From a virus: a stretch of 27,309 nucleotides of DNA. The number at the start of each line of letters is the position of its first letter. The stretch's first letter is position 1. Under the pieces are notes generated by a model. The model was not told the DNA's origin, searched no databases, and was given only the letters and a program-made list of their open reading frames with translations. Made by a program: the position numbers and the translations under genes. The DNA lies in IMG/VR virus record IMGVR_UViG_3300017971_000675, positions 1 to 27,309 of that record; one strand, 5' to 3'. Shown in pieces: positions 7,768-14,758 of the stretch.

Positions 7768-7785
7768 TATAAACCTATTTGTCAA
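7757..7785 (-). promoter_or_regulatory. Consensus sigma70 promoter for the SSB/polymerase operon
   Basis: On the minus strand TTGACA (7780-7785), 17 bases, TATAAT (7757-7762): both hexamers match consensus exactly. It lies over the 3' end of the primase gene. The predicted start is near 7750, giving a leader of about 70 bases with a small GGCT/AGCC hairpin before the strong ribosome-binding site of the SSB gene. Confidence 0.88.
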
Positions 7786-8824
7786 CCATCTTATCAGCCA
7801 TAAAATGATCGGAAGATTCTTTAGCTTTCGCTTTACGCTCTTTCCGAGCCTGATCCATCTCCCGCTTGGTACGAGCAACCCACACATCCATAATTTCAGC
7901 CGTTGATAAAGCCTCCTCTAAATCGACACCCGTAAAATCAGTAGGCTCTTTATAACCCTCAAAATATTTAACGGCGTACATAGGAACTCTATCCTTGAGT
8001 TTGAGATAGGCTTCGATCATACCCCGCTTTCCGGCATTATCGTTATCCAAGAACCAATACACCGGCAAATCCCACTGGACCAACGTTCGAGCCTGATCTT
8101 TAGTCAATGCACTCCCAAGAATGGCCACTACATCCCGAATACCTGATTGCCAAACATGCAACGCATCCATCGTCCCTTCTACCGCCACAACCACTTTACC
8201 CGAAACATGCATATTCTCCCCGTACAAGTACCTCCCCTTCTTAATTCCACTTACCGTCCAATATTTAGGGCCTGGATCACGCTCCCGAATCTTGCGTCCA
8301 ATAAAACCGGCCAACTCCCCTTGAGCCGTCCTTATTGAAAACATGAGTCGCCTATTACGTTTGTCATGCCCAAGACCCCAAGCCCGAGCCGTATCCAAAG
8401 TGATCCCTCGATCCAACAAGTAACGCGGAACACTTCCAGCATAGGGAGACCACCACTCCTCCGGCAAAACATCCTCCCGTCTCCGGTCAGGCTCATAATC
8501 ATAAATATTATTCACCTTAGCTATTACGTCTAAATAATCCTCATGCAACCACTCCTGCATCTCAGCCGGAAGGGATTTACCTGTCATTTCCATCCACTCC
8601 CAAACCAAAATCTTCAGATCCGTCCCCTTAGTTTTGCATGAATAGCAGTTATAGCTCGAAGGTCCAGAAGGATTGATCTTCACTCCGAATGAAGGGCTCC
8701 GGTCAGTTCCCCCATCATGCCGCCAATGCCTCATTGGACAAGAAGCATGCACATTATTCTCATCGGATCGAATCTTATCACACCCAATGAACTCAAGAAT
8801 CTTCTCGATTTTCTCCGCTTGCAT
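7775..8824 (-). CDS. DNA primase (CHC2 zinc finger and Toprim domain)
   Basis: A 349-residue DnaG-type primase. The N-terminal zinc domain shows Cys-Pro-Met-Arg-His and, about 30 residues later, YNCYSCKTKG, the CHC2-like pattern that contacts template DNA. The catalytic Toprim region carries VVVAVEGTMDALH with the conserved Glu, and then YWFLDNDNAG with its acidic metal ligands. The C terminus is a short Lys/Arg-rich tail rather than a helicase-interaction domain, so it is shorter than bacterial DnaG. I chose ATG 8824, with GGGAG and GAGG upstream, over a GTG seven codons earlier. It overlaps the upstream N6-methylase-like gene by 32 bases. It should make RNA primers for the family A polymerase in partnership with the DnaB-like helicase. 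Confidence 0.9.
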   Translation of the reverse strand: MQAEKIEKILEFIGCDKIRSDENNVHASCPMRHWRHDGGTDRSPSFGVKINPSGPSSYNCYSCKTKGTDLKILVWEWMEMTGKSLPAEMQEWLHEDYLDVIAKVNNIYDYEPDRRREDVLPEEWWSPYAGSVPRYLLDRGITLDTARAWGLGHDKRNRRLMFSIRTAQGELAGFIGRKIRERDPGPKYWTVSGIKKGRYLYGENMHVSGKVVVAVEGTMDALHVWQSGIRDVVAILGSALTKDQARTLVQWDLPVYWFLDNDNAGKRGMIEAYLKLKDRVPMYAVKYFEGYKEPTDFTGVDLEEALSTAEIMDVWVARTKREMDQARKERKAKAKESSDHFMADKMVDK

Positions 8825-9509
8825 CCTCTTTACTCCCGGATCCACTTTTGGAAAGAGCCTCTATTAACTCATCCATCCTGAGTTTCATCTCCATACCCAA
8901 AGCATAGTAACCAAAAGTTTTCCAATTCCTGCGGCACTCCATGGTCAAAGTATTCCCTAAAACTACTTCCGCACTGATCCCCAAAAGGAAAAGCTGAATA
9001 TAAGCCATGTAAAAACATCTGACATCGACATCCTGAAGGACAAAATGAACCCACTCTTTATCTTCATCCTCAAGTTGATTGAATGCCGCGATAACCATCC
9101 CCCCGGACCCGCAAGCCGGTTCACTGATCCTCAGCACCCTTCCAGGCTTACGATCCACATCCAAAAGAGTCAAAGCAGATATTATCTGACTTAATGACGA
9201 TGGAGTAAAAAACTGCCCTCCCCATTTACTGCTTACCTCTGATTCTTGAAAGACACTCCCGAGAAAATCCGTAGGCTCATGCTCCAGGGCCTCAACGGTA
9301 AGGCTTAAAAGCTCAACCATTCGACCCATACTCGGTTTATCATACCGTTTGAAAATATCAAGGTATGACTTCTCAACCTCAGAATCCTTGTGAATCGAGT
9401 TATAAAGCGAACTCCCGGCCAACACGAGCCAATCAGAAAATACCTCATGCCTCCCGTAACCGGAAGCTACTCGATCCATCTTTTTTATGAACTCGGTTTC
9501 ATATCGCAT
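8793..9509 (-). CDS. N6-DNA-methylase-like SAM-binding protein lacking the catalytic NPPY motif
   Basis: A 238-residue protein clearly related to HsdM/type I methylase catalytic domains. It has GGQFFTPSSLSQII (98-110), the SAM-binding loop ISEPACGSGGMVIAAFN (128-144), the acidic strand VLQDVDVRCFYMAYIQL (158-173), and VVLGNTL (182-188). In active enzymes an NPPY/F tetrapeptide follows the last strand; here the chain reads ECRRNWKTFGYYALGM, with no (N/D)PP(Y/F). It probably binds SAM but may not methylate bases. The ATG lies at the predicted transcription start of its own promoter, so the mRNA may be leaderless; no Shine-Dalgarno is present. It overlaps the primase gene. A decoy or anti-restriction role is speculation. 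Confidence 0.82.
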   Translation of the reverse strand: MRYETEFIKKMDRVASGYGRHEVFSDWLVLAGSSLYNSIHKDSEVEKSYLDIFKRYDKPSMGRMVELLSLTVEALEHEPTDFLGSVFQESEVSSKWGGQFFTPSSLSQIISALTLLDVDRKPGRVLRISEPACGSGGMVIAAFNQLEDEDKEWVHFVLQDVDVRCFYMAYIQLFLLGISAEVVLGNTLTMECRRNWKTFGYYALGMEMKLRMDELIEALSKSGSGSKEDASGENREDS

Positions 9510-9515
9510 AATGTT

Positions 9516-9544
9516 ATTATGCCCTTTATAAAACGTTTTGTCAA
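9516..9544 (-). promoter_or_regulatory. Sigma70-type promoter for the methylase-like/primase operon
   Basis: On the minus strand TTGACA (9539-9544), a 17-base spacer, then CATAAT (9516-9521). Six bases separate the -10 box from the A of the downstream ATG at 9509, so the start codon coincides with the likely +1. Region 9510-9559 holds nothing else recognisable. Confidence 0.75.
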
Positions 9545-9559
9545 GTTTTTAAGCAAAAA

Positions 9560-10873
9560 TTAATAATCCGGCTCAGGTTCATCTACGATTCCTGCTTTCT
9601 TAGCCTTAGTTGGATCGTGCTTCGCCTTTGTAGACTTAGTTGGATCCTCATATCGACCCTTCTCCGAGAAATCGCACTTATCGAAATCCCAATTCAAAAG
9701 AACCGACACCATCTCATCCTCTCGAACTTTTAGGAGTCTCAATACCAGTTCTTTTTCCGCTACTAATTTATCATTCCGGAAAAGTCCTACCACTATATCA
9801 GCATTCTGGACCAACCTATCAGCCCCTCCTACACTCTCCAGACCGGCTTTCAACTTCTTGATATTCACATTACGGTTAAACTGGACTGTCCCCACCACCG
9901 GAATATCAACTCTCATCGCCATTTGCTTTATCTGATCAGCCACATTTTGAACCCTCTGCCACGGCTCCCGAGTTTTAAGCCCGTCCTGCATCAAATAAAG
10001 CCCGTCAATGAATACAATATCAGGATTCAACTTCTTTATCACGATCTCCAATTGGGCCGGAGTAGCCGCCCAGCCACCTGAGAGAATCGTAAATCCTTCC
10101 TTTGGGGCCTCCTCCAACTTTTTCTTATACATGGCCTCTACGAATACCCCAAGCTCACCCGCCCTCAACTGATGATATGGAACCTTCGCCACAAGAGAAT
10201 CAAGCCTCCGGCCAATCGTGTTCTCTGCCATCTCGAACGTCACAAATAACACCTTTTTCTTGGCTTCCCAAGCCGCCTTGGCCATGTGTAAAATCGCCCA
10301 TGTCTTTCCAACACCGGATCTCGCCACCACAAGCACGAAATCCTTCTCATGCCATCCGAACGTAGCCCCGTCCAACGTCGGCCATGGGGAAGGAATCCCA
10401 TCGATCCCAACAACGGACTTCACCCTATCGTACTGCTCAACCCTCTCCTTCACCGCATCGGCATTGTACGCCTCTCTCCAGGTGACAGACCCTATTTCCG
10501 GACCTATCTTCGAGACAATATCCACCGTCTCCTGCATCAACTCAGCCGCTTTAGCTGGATTCCGCTTTCTCAACGCTTCCACAATATCAACCTGAGCACT
10601 CGCAATCTTGTTATACCGTTCCCGGTTATAGAGTTCTTTGATCCAAAATTCCACCGGCTCTAAGGGAGTTGCCGGATCCGGCTCAAATCCCCACTTGAGC
10701 TTTAAGGTCTCCAAATCAGGAACCTTTCCAAAATCCCGATGATGAATCAATACTTGCTCGTAAACCTCTTTCTCCCTCTCCGAATGGAACATATCCGTTG
10801 AGATTTTCTCCTCAGCCGTCCCGAGAGTCCCTTCCTTAGCTATCGCCTGAATCAATGAATTTTCAATCCCCAT
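9560..10873 (-). CDS. DnaB-like replicative helicase
   Basis: A 437-residue RecA-fold hexameric helicase. The N-terminal half is helical, as in DnaB N domains. The motor carries Walker A ARSGVGKT (184-191), the H1a-like VTFEM strand (211-215), Walker B IVFIDGLYLM (about 289-298), and the TVQFNRN sensor strand that corresponds to the 'SQLNR' motif of DnaB. The 'GADRLVQNADIVVGLFR' arginine-finger region follows. The C terminus is a Lys/Thr-rich tail ending EPEPDY. Start ATG has AGGGGG upstream, just after the stop of the loader gene. With the adjacent initiator, loader and primase it forms the expected helicase-loading pathway. Confidence 0.92.
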   Translation of the reverse strand: MGIENSLIQAIAKEGTLGTAEEKISTDMFHSEREKEVYEQVLIHHRDFGKVPDLETLKLKWGFEPDPATPLEPVEFWIKELYNRERYNKIASAQVDIVEALRKRNPAKAAELMQETVDIVSKIGPEIGSVTWREAYNADAVKERVEQYDRVKSVVGIDGIPSPWPTLDGATFGWHEKDFVLVVARSGVGKTWAILHMAKAAWEAKKKVLFVTFEMAENTIGRRLDSLVAKVPYHQLRAGELGVFVEAMYKKKLEEAPKEGFTILSGGWAATPAQLEIVIKKLNPDIVFIDGLYLMQDGLKTREPWQRVQNVADQIKQMAMRVDIPVVGTVQFNRNVNIKKLKAGLESVGGADRLVQNADIVVGLFRNDKLVAEKELVLRLLKVREDEMVSVLLNWDFDKCDFSEKGRYEDPTKSTKAKHDPTKAKKAGIVDEPEPDY

Positions 10874-10882
10874 TCAATCCCC

Positions 10883-11467
10883 CTACTCAAACATCTCCGC
10901 TATCTTATCCGCCCGAGCTACACGCAAACTTTTTCCATTTAACATAATGGGATACGCCAAACTCTTGACCAACTCCAGGTATGATTCCTCTATCTTCTTC
11001 AAATTCACACTATCCTGGAAGGTCAAAAATGTGATGTTCTTCTCTGCCGCCCGGTCATCCAATAACTCCCAAAGCACCTGAGTCTTATCCGTCGGAGGAG
11101 TAATCCGATCCAACGCCAGCACTGGAACCTCAATCAACCGTTCGCGCCAAGTGGTATCCTCATCGTAATTTTCCCGCCATTTCACAAGATCCAAAAGCCT
11201 GACCTGTGACATCCACTCTCCAGCCCCGCACTGATCGATCACCCGAGAAAACACCCATCCCATCAACCCCGTCTTGCCGGTTCCGGGTTTCCCCATGAAG
11301 GCCAACCCAATTCCATCACGTCGCATCGTATCAAGGTTATCAAGGTAAGTCTTAAGGTTGTGCTTGACTTCCTCGGAATGGGAACTCAAAAACGTCTTTG
11401 ACCGGAATATGCGGAACACCCATTTGGGAGCCCCTGAGTCCATCAGCTTCGCCTCAGACGGATCCAT
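10883..11467 (-). CDS. DnaC/IstB-like AAA+ helicase loader
   Basis: A 194-residue AAA+ ATPase of DnaC type. Walker A is MGKPGTGKTGL (around residue 60), and the Walker B-like strand is VPVLALDRI, where Arg replaces the usual second acidic residue. A sensor strand NITFLTFQDS follows, and the C terminus (LVKSLAYPIMLNGKSLRVARAD) matches the end of the loader core. Such proteins open or escort DnaB-like helicases to an initiator-bound origin. The order initiator, (membrane protein), loader, helicase supports that role. Start is ATG 11467, sharing one base with the upstream stop (TGATG), with GGGGG eight bases upstream. The altered Walker B could weaken ATP hydrolysis; this is inference. Confidence 0.85.
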   Translation of the reverse strand: MDPSEAKLMDSGAPKWVFRIFRSKTFLSSHSEEVKHNLKTYLDNLDTMRRDGIGLAFMGKPGTGKTGLMGWVFSRVIDQCGAGEWMSQVRLLDLVKWRENYDEDTTWRERLIEVPVLALDRITPPTDKTQVLWELLDDRAAEKNITFLTFQDSVNLKKIEESYLELVKSLAYPIMLNGKSLRVARADKIAEMFE

Positions 11468-11802
11468 CAATGCAACCCCCGGCTCCCCTCGTGAAAGCCC
11501 TTTTCCATTCCCCTGAGTAGGGCCTCAGCTTGCTCCTCAGTCAAACCCGAATCCTTTACGGCTTCCTTCGCCGCATCCCTGGATGCACTCACCATCTTTC
11601 GCTCCCCGAGATACGTGACAATCGCTACAATCAGCACTTCCAAAGGCCAGATTACCGTAGACATCGCCAAAACAATCCACGCTAAAATCGGTATCTCAGG
11701 TTTACTAGGATCCCCCATTATCTCTCGTGCTACAAATCCGAATAGCACCCCCCCAATCCAAGCGTAAGCAGTGATTCCCCCGATCAACAATTCCTGAGTC
11801 AT
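11467..11802 (-). CDS. Small membrane protein with two transmembrane segments
   Basis: A 111-residue protein with two hydrophobic helices: about residues 5-24 (LIGGITAYAWIGGVLFGFVA) and 37-64 (ILAWIVLAMSTVIWPLEVLI and onward). They are separated by a short charged loop with two prolines. A soluble tail of about 45 residues follows, predicted helical and amphipathic (SASRDAAKEAVKDSGLTEEQ). Start ATG overlaps the initiator's stop as ATGA, with GGGAGGG six bases upstream. No family is recognised. Its place inside the initiator-loader-helicase operon raises the possibility of tethering replication to the membrane or of an unrelated host-directed role; neither is shown. Confidence 0.75.
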   Translation of the reverse strand: MTQELLIGGITAYAWIGGVLFGFVAREIMGDPSKPEIPILAWIVLAMSTVIWPLEVLIVAIVTYLGERKMVSASRDAAKEAVKDSGLTEEQAEALLRGMEKGFHEGSRGLH

Positions 11803-12737
11803 AACAATCCCTCCCAAGTAAGTCCAGGTTTCTTGTTTTTCTTAGCTTCTTCCCACTCCCTATCAGCTTTCTCATCCCAATTATCCCTATCCATTTTCCA
11901 CTTCAACATCCGAGCATACATACCGTAAAATATCCCAGCATGAATATTGTTTATCCCTAAATCTTCCACGAGTTTATCCACATTAGCAAAAAAATATGTA
12001 ATTATGTTCTTTGTAATTGTTCCTCCGTACTCGTTTACGGCCATTTTCAATCTACTGGCCTCACTGGCCGAAATCCCTACTGGCATTCCAAGCAATCGCT
12101 GATACTCCGAGCGGTAGTGCTCCCTTATCTCCGGATAGGTAGGCTCATCGAAGTCTTTTCCGATGGAACCTTGGAATGGTTGTTTGGCCATCTTCCGTTC
12201 TCTGGCCGTTTTGTTTTTCTCCTTGGCAATTGCCTCAGCCTTTGCTACATCCTCTTTCCATCCCATTTCTTGATCCTCCTGGCTTTCTATACCGGTTGGG
12301 ATATCTATTATTATTTCTTCTTCTCTTTTAACTTCTTTCTTTTCTTTTAAATGACCTGAAGTTTTTTGCGGATCTAAAGCCTTTTGACCCGCAGTTTTTT
12401 GCAGGTCTAGGGATTCTTGATCCGCAATATATTGCGGGTCTTGAGGAGGGGGTTTATGGTGGGTTGAGGACACTTTATACCGTTCGGCATTGACGTAAGT
12501 ATGAGCAACTTTCCCTTTCGATCTCCGCTGACGAAAAATCAATCCGGCTTTCTTCAGATTCCGGATAGAGTTCTCGATAGTCCTTGTTGATTTTTTCAAC
12601 TTCTTGGCTAGGGATTCGACTGACATAAACGCATACCCCGTTTGCCGAGAAGCATTCACGAAAAACCCGAATACAATTCCATCCAAAACGGATAGCTCAT
12701 CGGGTAAATCAGTATAAAATGGTACGTATTCAGGCAT
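11799..12737 (-). CDS. Replication initiator, lambda O-like, with internal origin repeats
   Basis: A 312-residue protein with three parts. Residues 1-85 form a winged helix-turn-helix (MSVESLAKKLKKSTRTIENS, then a GLIFRQRRSKGK wing), as in phage initiators that bind iterons. Residues about 95-200 are a low-complexity, charged linker with three 11-residue repeats (DPQYIADQESL, DLQKTAGQKAL, DPQKTSGHLKE) encoded by the DNA iterons described separately. The C-terminal part (YPEIREHYRSEYQRLLG ... MYARMLKWKMD) is a helical domain likely to contact the loader or helicase. Start ATG has GGAGG six bases upstream. Overall layout and gene neighbours match lambda O, with the origin inside the gene, although sequence similarity to O itself cannot be judged here. 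Confidence 0.8.
   Translation of the reverse strand: MPEYVPFYTDLPDELSVLDGIVFGFFVNASRQTGYAFMSVESLAKKLKKSTRTIENSIRNLKKAGLIFRQRRSKGKVAHTYVNAERYKVSSTHHKPPPQDPQYIADQESLDLQKTAGQKALDPQKTSGHLKEKKEVKREEEIIIDIPTGIESQEDQEMGWKEDVAKAEAIAKEKNKTARERKMAKQPFQGSIGKDFDEPTYPEIREHYRSEYQRLLGMPVGISASEASRLKMAVNEYGGTITKNIITYFFANVDKLVEDLGINNIHAGIFYGMYARMLKWKMDRDNWDEKADREWEEAKKNKKPGLTWEGLL
12300..12440. repeat. Candidate replication origin: three 33-bp-spaced iterons plus AT-rich tract
   Basis: Three 22-bp repeats at 12353-12374, 12386-12407 and 12419-12440 start exactly 33 bp apart with 11-bp spacers. Each has dyad symmetry, with GAYCYGCA-like outer arms around a T/A-rich centre; the copy at 12419 is the most symmetric (outer arms GATCCGCAA and TTGCGGGTC). 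Immediately beyond the iterons, 12301-12352 has only 9 G/C in 52 bases. That tract is almost all pyrimidine on the plus strand in its central part, and would suit a DNA-unwinding element. Iterons inside the initiator gene followed by an AT-rich tract is the arrangement of the lambda origin. Function is inferred from architecture. Confidence 0.75.
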
Positions 12738-12758
12738 TTTCGACCTCCAATCTAGGGT

Positions 12759-13061
12759 TTACATTACTTTTAAGGGAAATTTTTTGTATCCGCTACTCTC
12801 AAAAACCACGTTTTTCTCTCTACATTTCTCGATAAACCATCCGAGTTGATTATGAAAAAGACCTTCCGGGTCAACCCAATCCCTACCCATGTCCCCATCA
12901 GCATGTAAACGGGGTTCATGCAAGCACTCGATATCATAGTCATAACATTGATGATTAAATGTTATGGTAAGCCTAGCTCGTGATTTACATTGAGGGCAAG
13001 CAACATACGTGCGGAATAACTCCACACAAACGGTATTCTGAAAAGGAATTACTTTTCCCAT
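12759..13061 (-). CDS. Small zinc-binding hypothetical protein
   Basis: A protein of about 100 residues starting MGKVIPFQN. It has a CPQC pair (YVACPQCKS) and two later cysteines (QCYD, IECLHEP), which could make a zinc ribbon. The C-terminal half is acidic and aromatic (DWVDPEGLFHNQLGWFIEKC). I chose ATG 13061 because the longer TTG start would place 14 extra codons inside a 12-bp inverted repeat. No clear Shine-Dalgarno precedes the ATG; G-rich candidates lie inside the hairpin, so translation may depend on RNA structure. Function unknown. Confidence 0.6.
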   Translation of the reverse strand: MGKVIPFQNTVCVELFRTYVACPQCKSRARLTITFNHQCYDYDIECLHEPRLHADGDMGRDWVDPEGLFHNQLGWFIEKCREKNVVFESSGYKKFPLKVM

Positions 13062-13079
13062 GGTTAGACCATAATCATC

Positions 13080-13121
13080 GGGGAGGCCCCTCCCCACCGC
13101 CAAGTTAAAAGGGGCCTCCCC
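13080..13121. repeat. 12-bp perfect inverted repeat before the zinc-protein gene
   Basis: Arms GGGGAGGCCCCT (13080-13091) and AGGGGCCTCCCC (13110-13121) are exact reverse complements around an 18-base loop. In the minus-strand RNA this gives a very stable stem about 20 bases before the ATG at 13061. No U-run follows, so it is not a standard terminator. It may block or position translation or protect the RNA. Confidence 0.65.
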
Positions 13122-13138
13122 TTCAGGAAGGAAAACGC

Positions 13139-13165
13139 AAAAAGACCCTCACCGGAATGAGGGCC
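13139..13165 (-). terminator. Intrinsic terminator within the structured leader
   Basis: On the minus strand GGCCCTCA, loop TTCCGG, then TGAGGGTC (8 bp with one G-U pair), followed by TTTTTGCG. It lies about 140 bases after the predicted start of transcription. It could define the 3' end of a small RNA or act as an attenuator for the downstream genes. Confidence 0.7.
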
Positions 13166-13306
13166 TAATTGGTATTGTCCACGGGTATGGGGTCCAGGGA
13201 ACTCCATAACGGAGTAAATTGGATCCGTGGACATATTTGATCTTAAAGGTAACACACTTTTCAGGTGTTGGCAATAGCATTTTGAAGATTTTTTCCTAAA
13301 CCCCAT
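13139..13306 (-). ncRNA. Candidate structured small RNA or attenuator leader
   Basis: About 165 bases between a promoter and an intrinsic terminator, in the longest gene-free stretch of the window (13062-13408). Besides the terminator, the RNA can form a perfect 9-bp stem, TGTCCACGG (13225-13233, minus strand) with CCGTGGACA (13176-13184). This stem encloses a 5-bp hairpin ACTCC-GTTAT-GGAGT (13201-13215). An open frame of 80 codons overlaps it but has no ribosome-binding site at its first ATG and no protein-like composition. It could be a free small RNA or a leader controlling the zinc-protein and initiator genes. No known riboswitch class is recognised. Confidence 0.55.
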
Positions 13307-13312
13307 ATTTTT

Positions 13313-13341
13313 ACTCTACCTTAATAATCGTAGTGTGTCAA
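13313..13341 (-). promoter_or_regulatory. Promoter for the structured RNA / replication operon
   Basis: On the minus strand TTGACA (13336-13341), 17 bases, TAGAGT (13313-13318). Predicted start near 13306. The -10 box is less than ideal. Region 13342-13408, between this promoter and the upstream gene's stop, shows nothing recognisable. Confidence 0.6.
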
Positions 13342-13408
13342 GCTATACCGTACTAAAATATTGAAAGCCAAGCAATTACAAGTAACTGTACTTTAATTAA
13401 TTTCCCGC

Positions 13409-13843
13409 TCAACAATAGAAATCCATGTACGAGTAGTCTTTATCCTCTTCCTCAGACCAAATCGCGGCCATCAAATCCCCCCAAGCACGGTAGGAGAATA
13501 CCCCTACCGTCCCATCAGAGAACTTGGGAATTCCGATTGCTTGATGCTCAGCGCCAGTCCATCTCAGCTTATGCTTGAGAACTTCCTTCCGAATGACCTC
13601 AATGTAATCGACCAAAGGATATTTAGGTTCTATATAAAGATCATCTTTAGGATTTATCGTCTCCAGGTATTCGAGATAATCCTTCCAGCGATGAGATCCA
13701 TCAAATAACGATCTAGGAAACTCCGATTCATCCTCCGGATCAGGTCTGGTCCCGACCCATCCCCCCATCCATCCGACGGAAATAGGGAACTCATCAATTT
13801 CATCAGAATCTTCCAACCATTCTACTATTTTCAGGTCACTCAT
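13409..13843 (-). CDS. Acidic hypothetical protein
   Basis: A 144-residue, strongly acidic protein, rich in Asp/Glu and Trp (WLEDSDEIDEFPISVGWMGGW at the start; AAIWSEEEDKDYSYMDFYC at the end). No motif I recognise. Small acidic phage proteins often mimic DNA or bind host enzymes, but nothing here shows that. Start ATG has AGGAG six bases upstream and overlaps the previous gene's stop by 8 bases. Confidence 0.7.
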   Translation of the reverse strand: MSDLKIVEWLEDSDEIDEFPISVGWMGGWVGTRPDPEDESEFPRSLFDGSHRWKDYLEYLETINPKDDLYIEPKYPLVDYIEVIRKEVLKHKLRWTGAEHQAIGIPKFSDGTVGVFSYRAWGDLMAAIWSEEEDKDYSYMDFYC

Positions 13844-14351
13844 TGTTTTCTCCTGCTAATATCCGTAGAAATTCCGTTTCCTTGGCATCCTCAGGGATAG
13901 CCATTTTGAATAGTTCCTTCATGGCTTTCTCCTCGATTTCATTTATCTCAAATCCGGTTTTCCCCTGAATATCAGGGGCATCCATCTCGCAAATATATTC
14001 CATCACACCATGAGGATCTTTATCATCCCCAACTATGAGAGTCTCTGCCCCACGGCAAATATTCACCGGACAAGTGCTTTCATTGACATGAAACTCATGA
14101 TTTCCAGCCGATTTATAACCTCTATAAACGAGGAAAATAGGCTCATCTTTCGGCGGAACAAATCGGCAGAGTACCCAACTTCGAGGAGAATAGGTAAAGC
14201 CACTAAACCATTTATCCTTGAACTTTTGAAGTTTGACGCTGGCCATATCTATGGAATCAAAATCCCGCTCCCCTGATAGGGCTTTCAGCACATCATTCAA
14301 AAGTTTTTCAGCCTCTTCCCGAGTTATACGTTCTTTATCGTGCTCACTCAT
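13836..14351 (-). CDS. Hypothetical protein
   Basis: A 171-residue protein with a helical, charged N terminus (SEHDKERITREEAEKLLNDVL) and a mixed strand-rich middle containing three cysteines (VLCRFVPPKDE, STCPVNICRG). The C terminus is helical and acidic. I do not recognise it. Start ATG is preceded by GGAG with an A-rich spacer, and both ends overlap neighbours by 8 bases, showing it belongs to the same translationally coupled run. Confidence 0.7.
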   Translation of the reverse strand: MSEHDKERITREEAEKLLNDVLKALSGERDFDSIDMASVKLQKFKDKWFSGFTYSPRSWVLCRFVPPKDEPIFLVYRGYKSAGNHEFHVNESTCPVNICRGAETLIVGDDKDPHGVMEYICEMDAPDIQGKTGFEINEIEEKAMKELFKMAIPEDAKETEFLRILAGENNE

Positions 14352-14757
14352 TTTTTTCTCCTTCAGGAGGGAAAATTTCTACCCAATACTCCGGATCAAG
14401 GTAAGTTCCGCCGGAGTTATCTATCCATGCTTGTTCCCAATACCCATCCTGACCGTAGCCTATTGCTTCAACCCATCTGACTTGATAGATATCTCCCGTA
14501 AAACATCCGAGTATATGCCTTCCGTCTTTAGGGGGCGGTATTTCAGACGATTTATGCCACTTGCCTATCGCAAATTCACTCGTTGTCTCTGCCTCCATCA
14601 AGTAATCGAGGAGAACCTCATCCCGTTTAGCCTTACTCACCGCCAAGCTCTTCTTGAGATCCCACACTTGACGTTGAAGTTGATCGAGCCGATATTGTTG
14701 ATCGTTAATTTTCAGATCCCATTCCTTAACTCTTTTTTGAGCCGTACTCCTTTGCAT
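14344..14757 (-). CDS. Coiled-coil protein with DUF551-like C-terminal domain
   Basis: A 137-residue protein. Residues 1-50 form a probable coiled coil (KRVKEWDLKINDQQYRLDQL with heptad-like Leu spacing). From about residue 65 the sequence IGKWHKSSEIPPPKDGRHIL leads into the GCFTGDIYQVRWVE, aromatic YWEQAWIDN and YWVEI strands. This resembles the phage DUF551 family ('W-P-SE-PP-DG-VL' opening). DUF551 proteins are common in phages and have no established function. Start ATG has AAGGAG eight bases upstream. Confidence 0.7.
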   Translation of the reverse strand: MQRSTAQKRVKEWDLKINDQQYRLDQLQRQVWDLKKSLAVSKAKRDEVLLDYLMEAETTSEFAIGKWHKSSEIPPPKDGRHILGCFTGDIYQVRWVEAIGYGQDGYWEQAWIDNSGGTYLDPEYWVEIFPPEGEKNE

Positions 14758-14758
14758 C

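Noticed and set aside
12353-12440. CRISPR array reading of the three regular repeats
   Set aside because: Only three imperfect 22-bp repeats with 11-bp spacers, in frame within a coding gene and dyad-symmetric; iterons fit far better.
13064-13306. 80-codon open frame across the structured leader
   Set aside because: No ribosome-binding site at its first ATG, and it runs through the terminator hairpin and the 12-bp inverted repeat; composition is not protein-like. Better explained as non-coding RNA.
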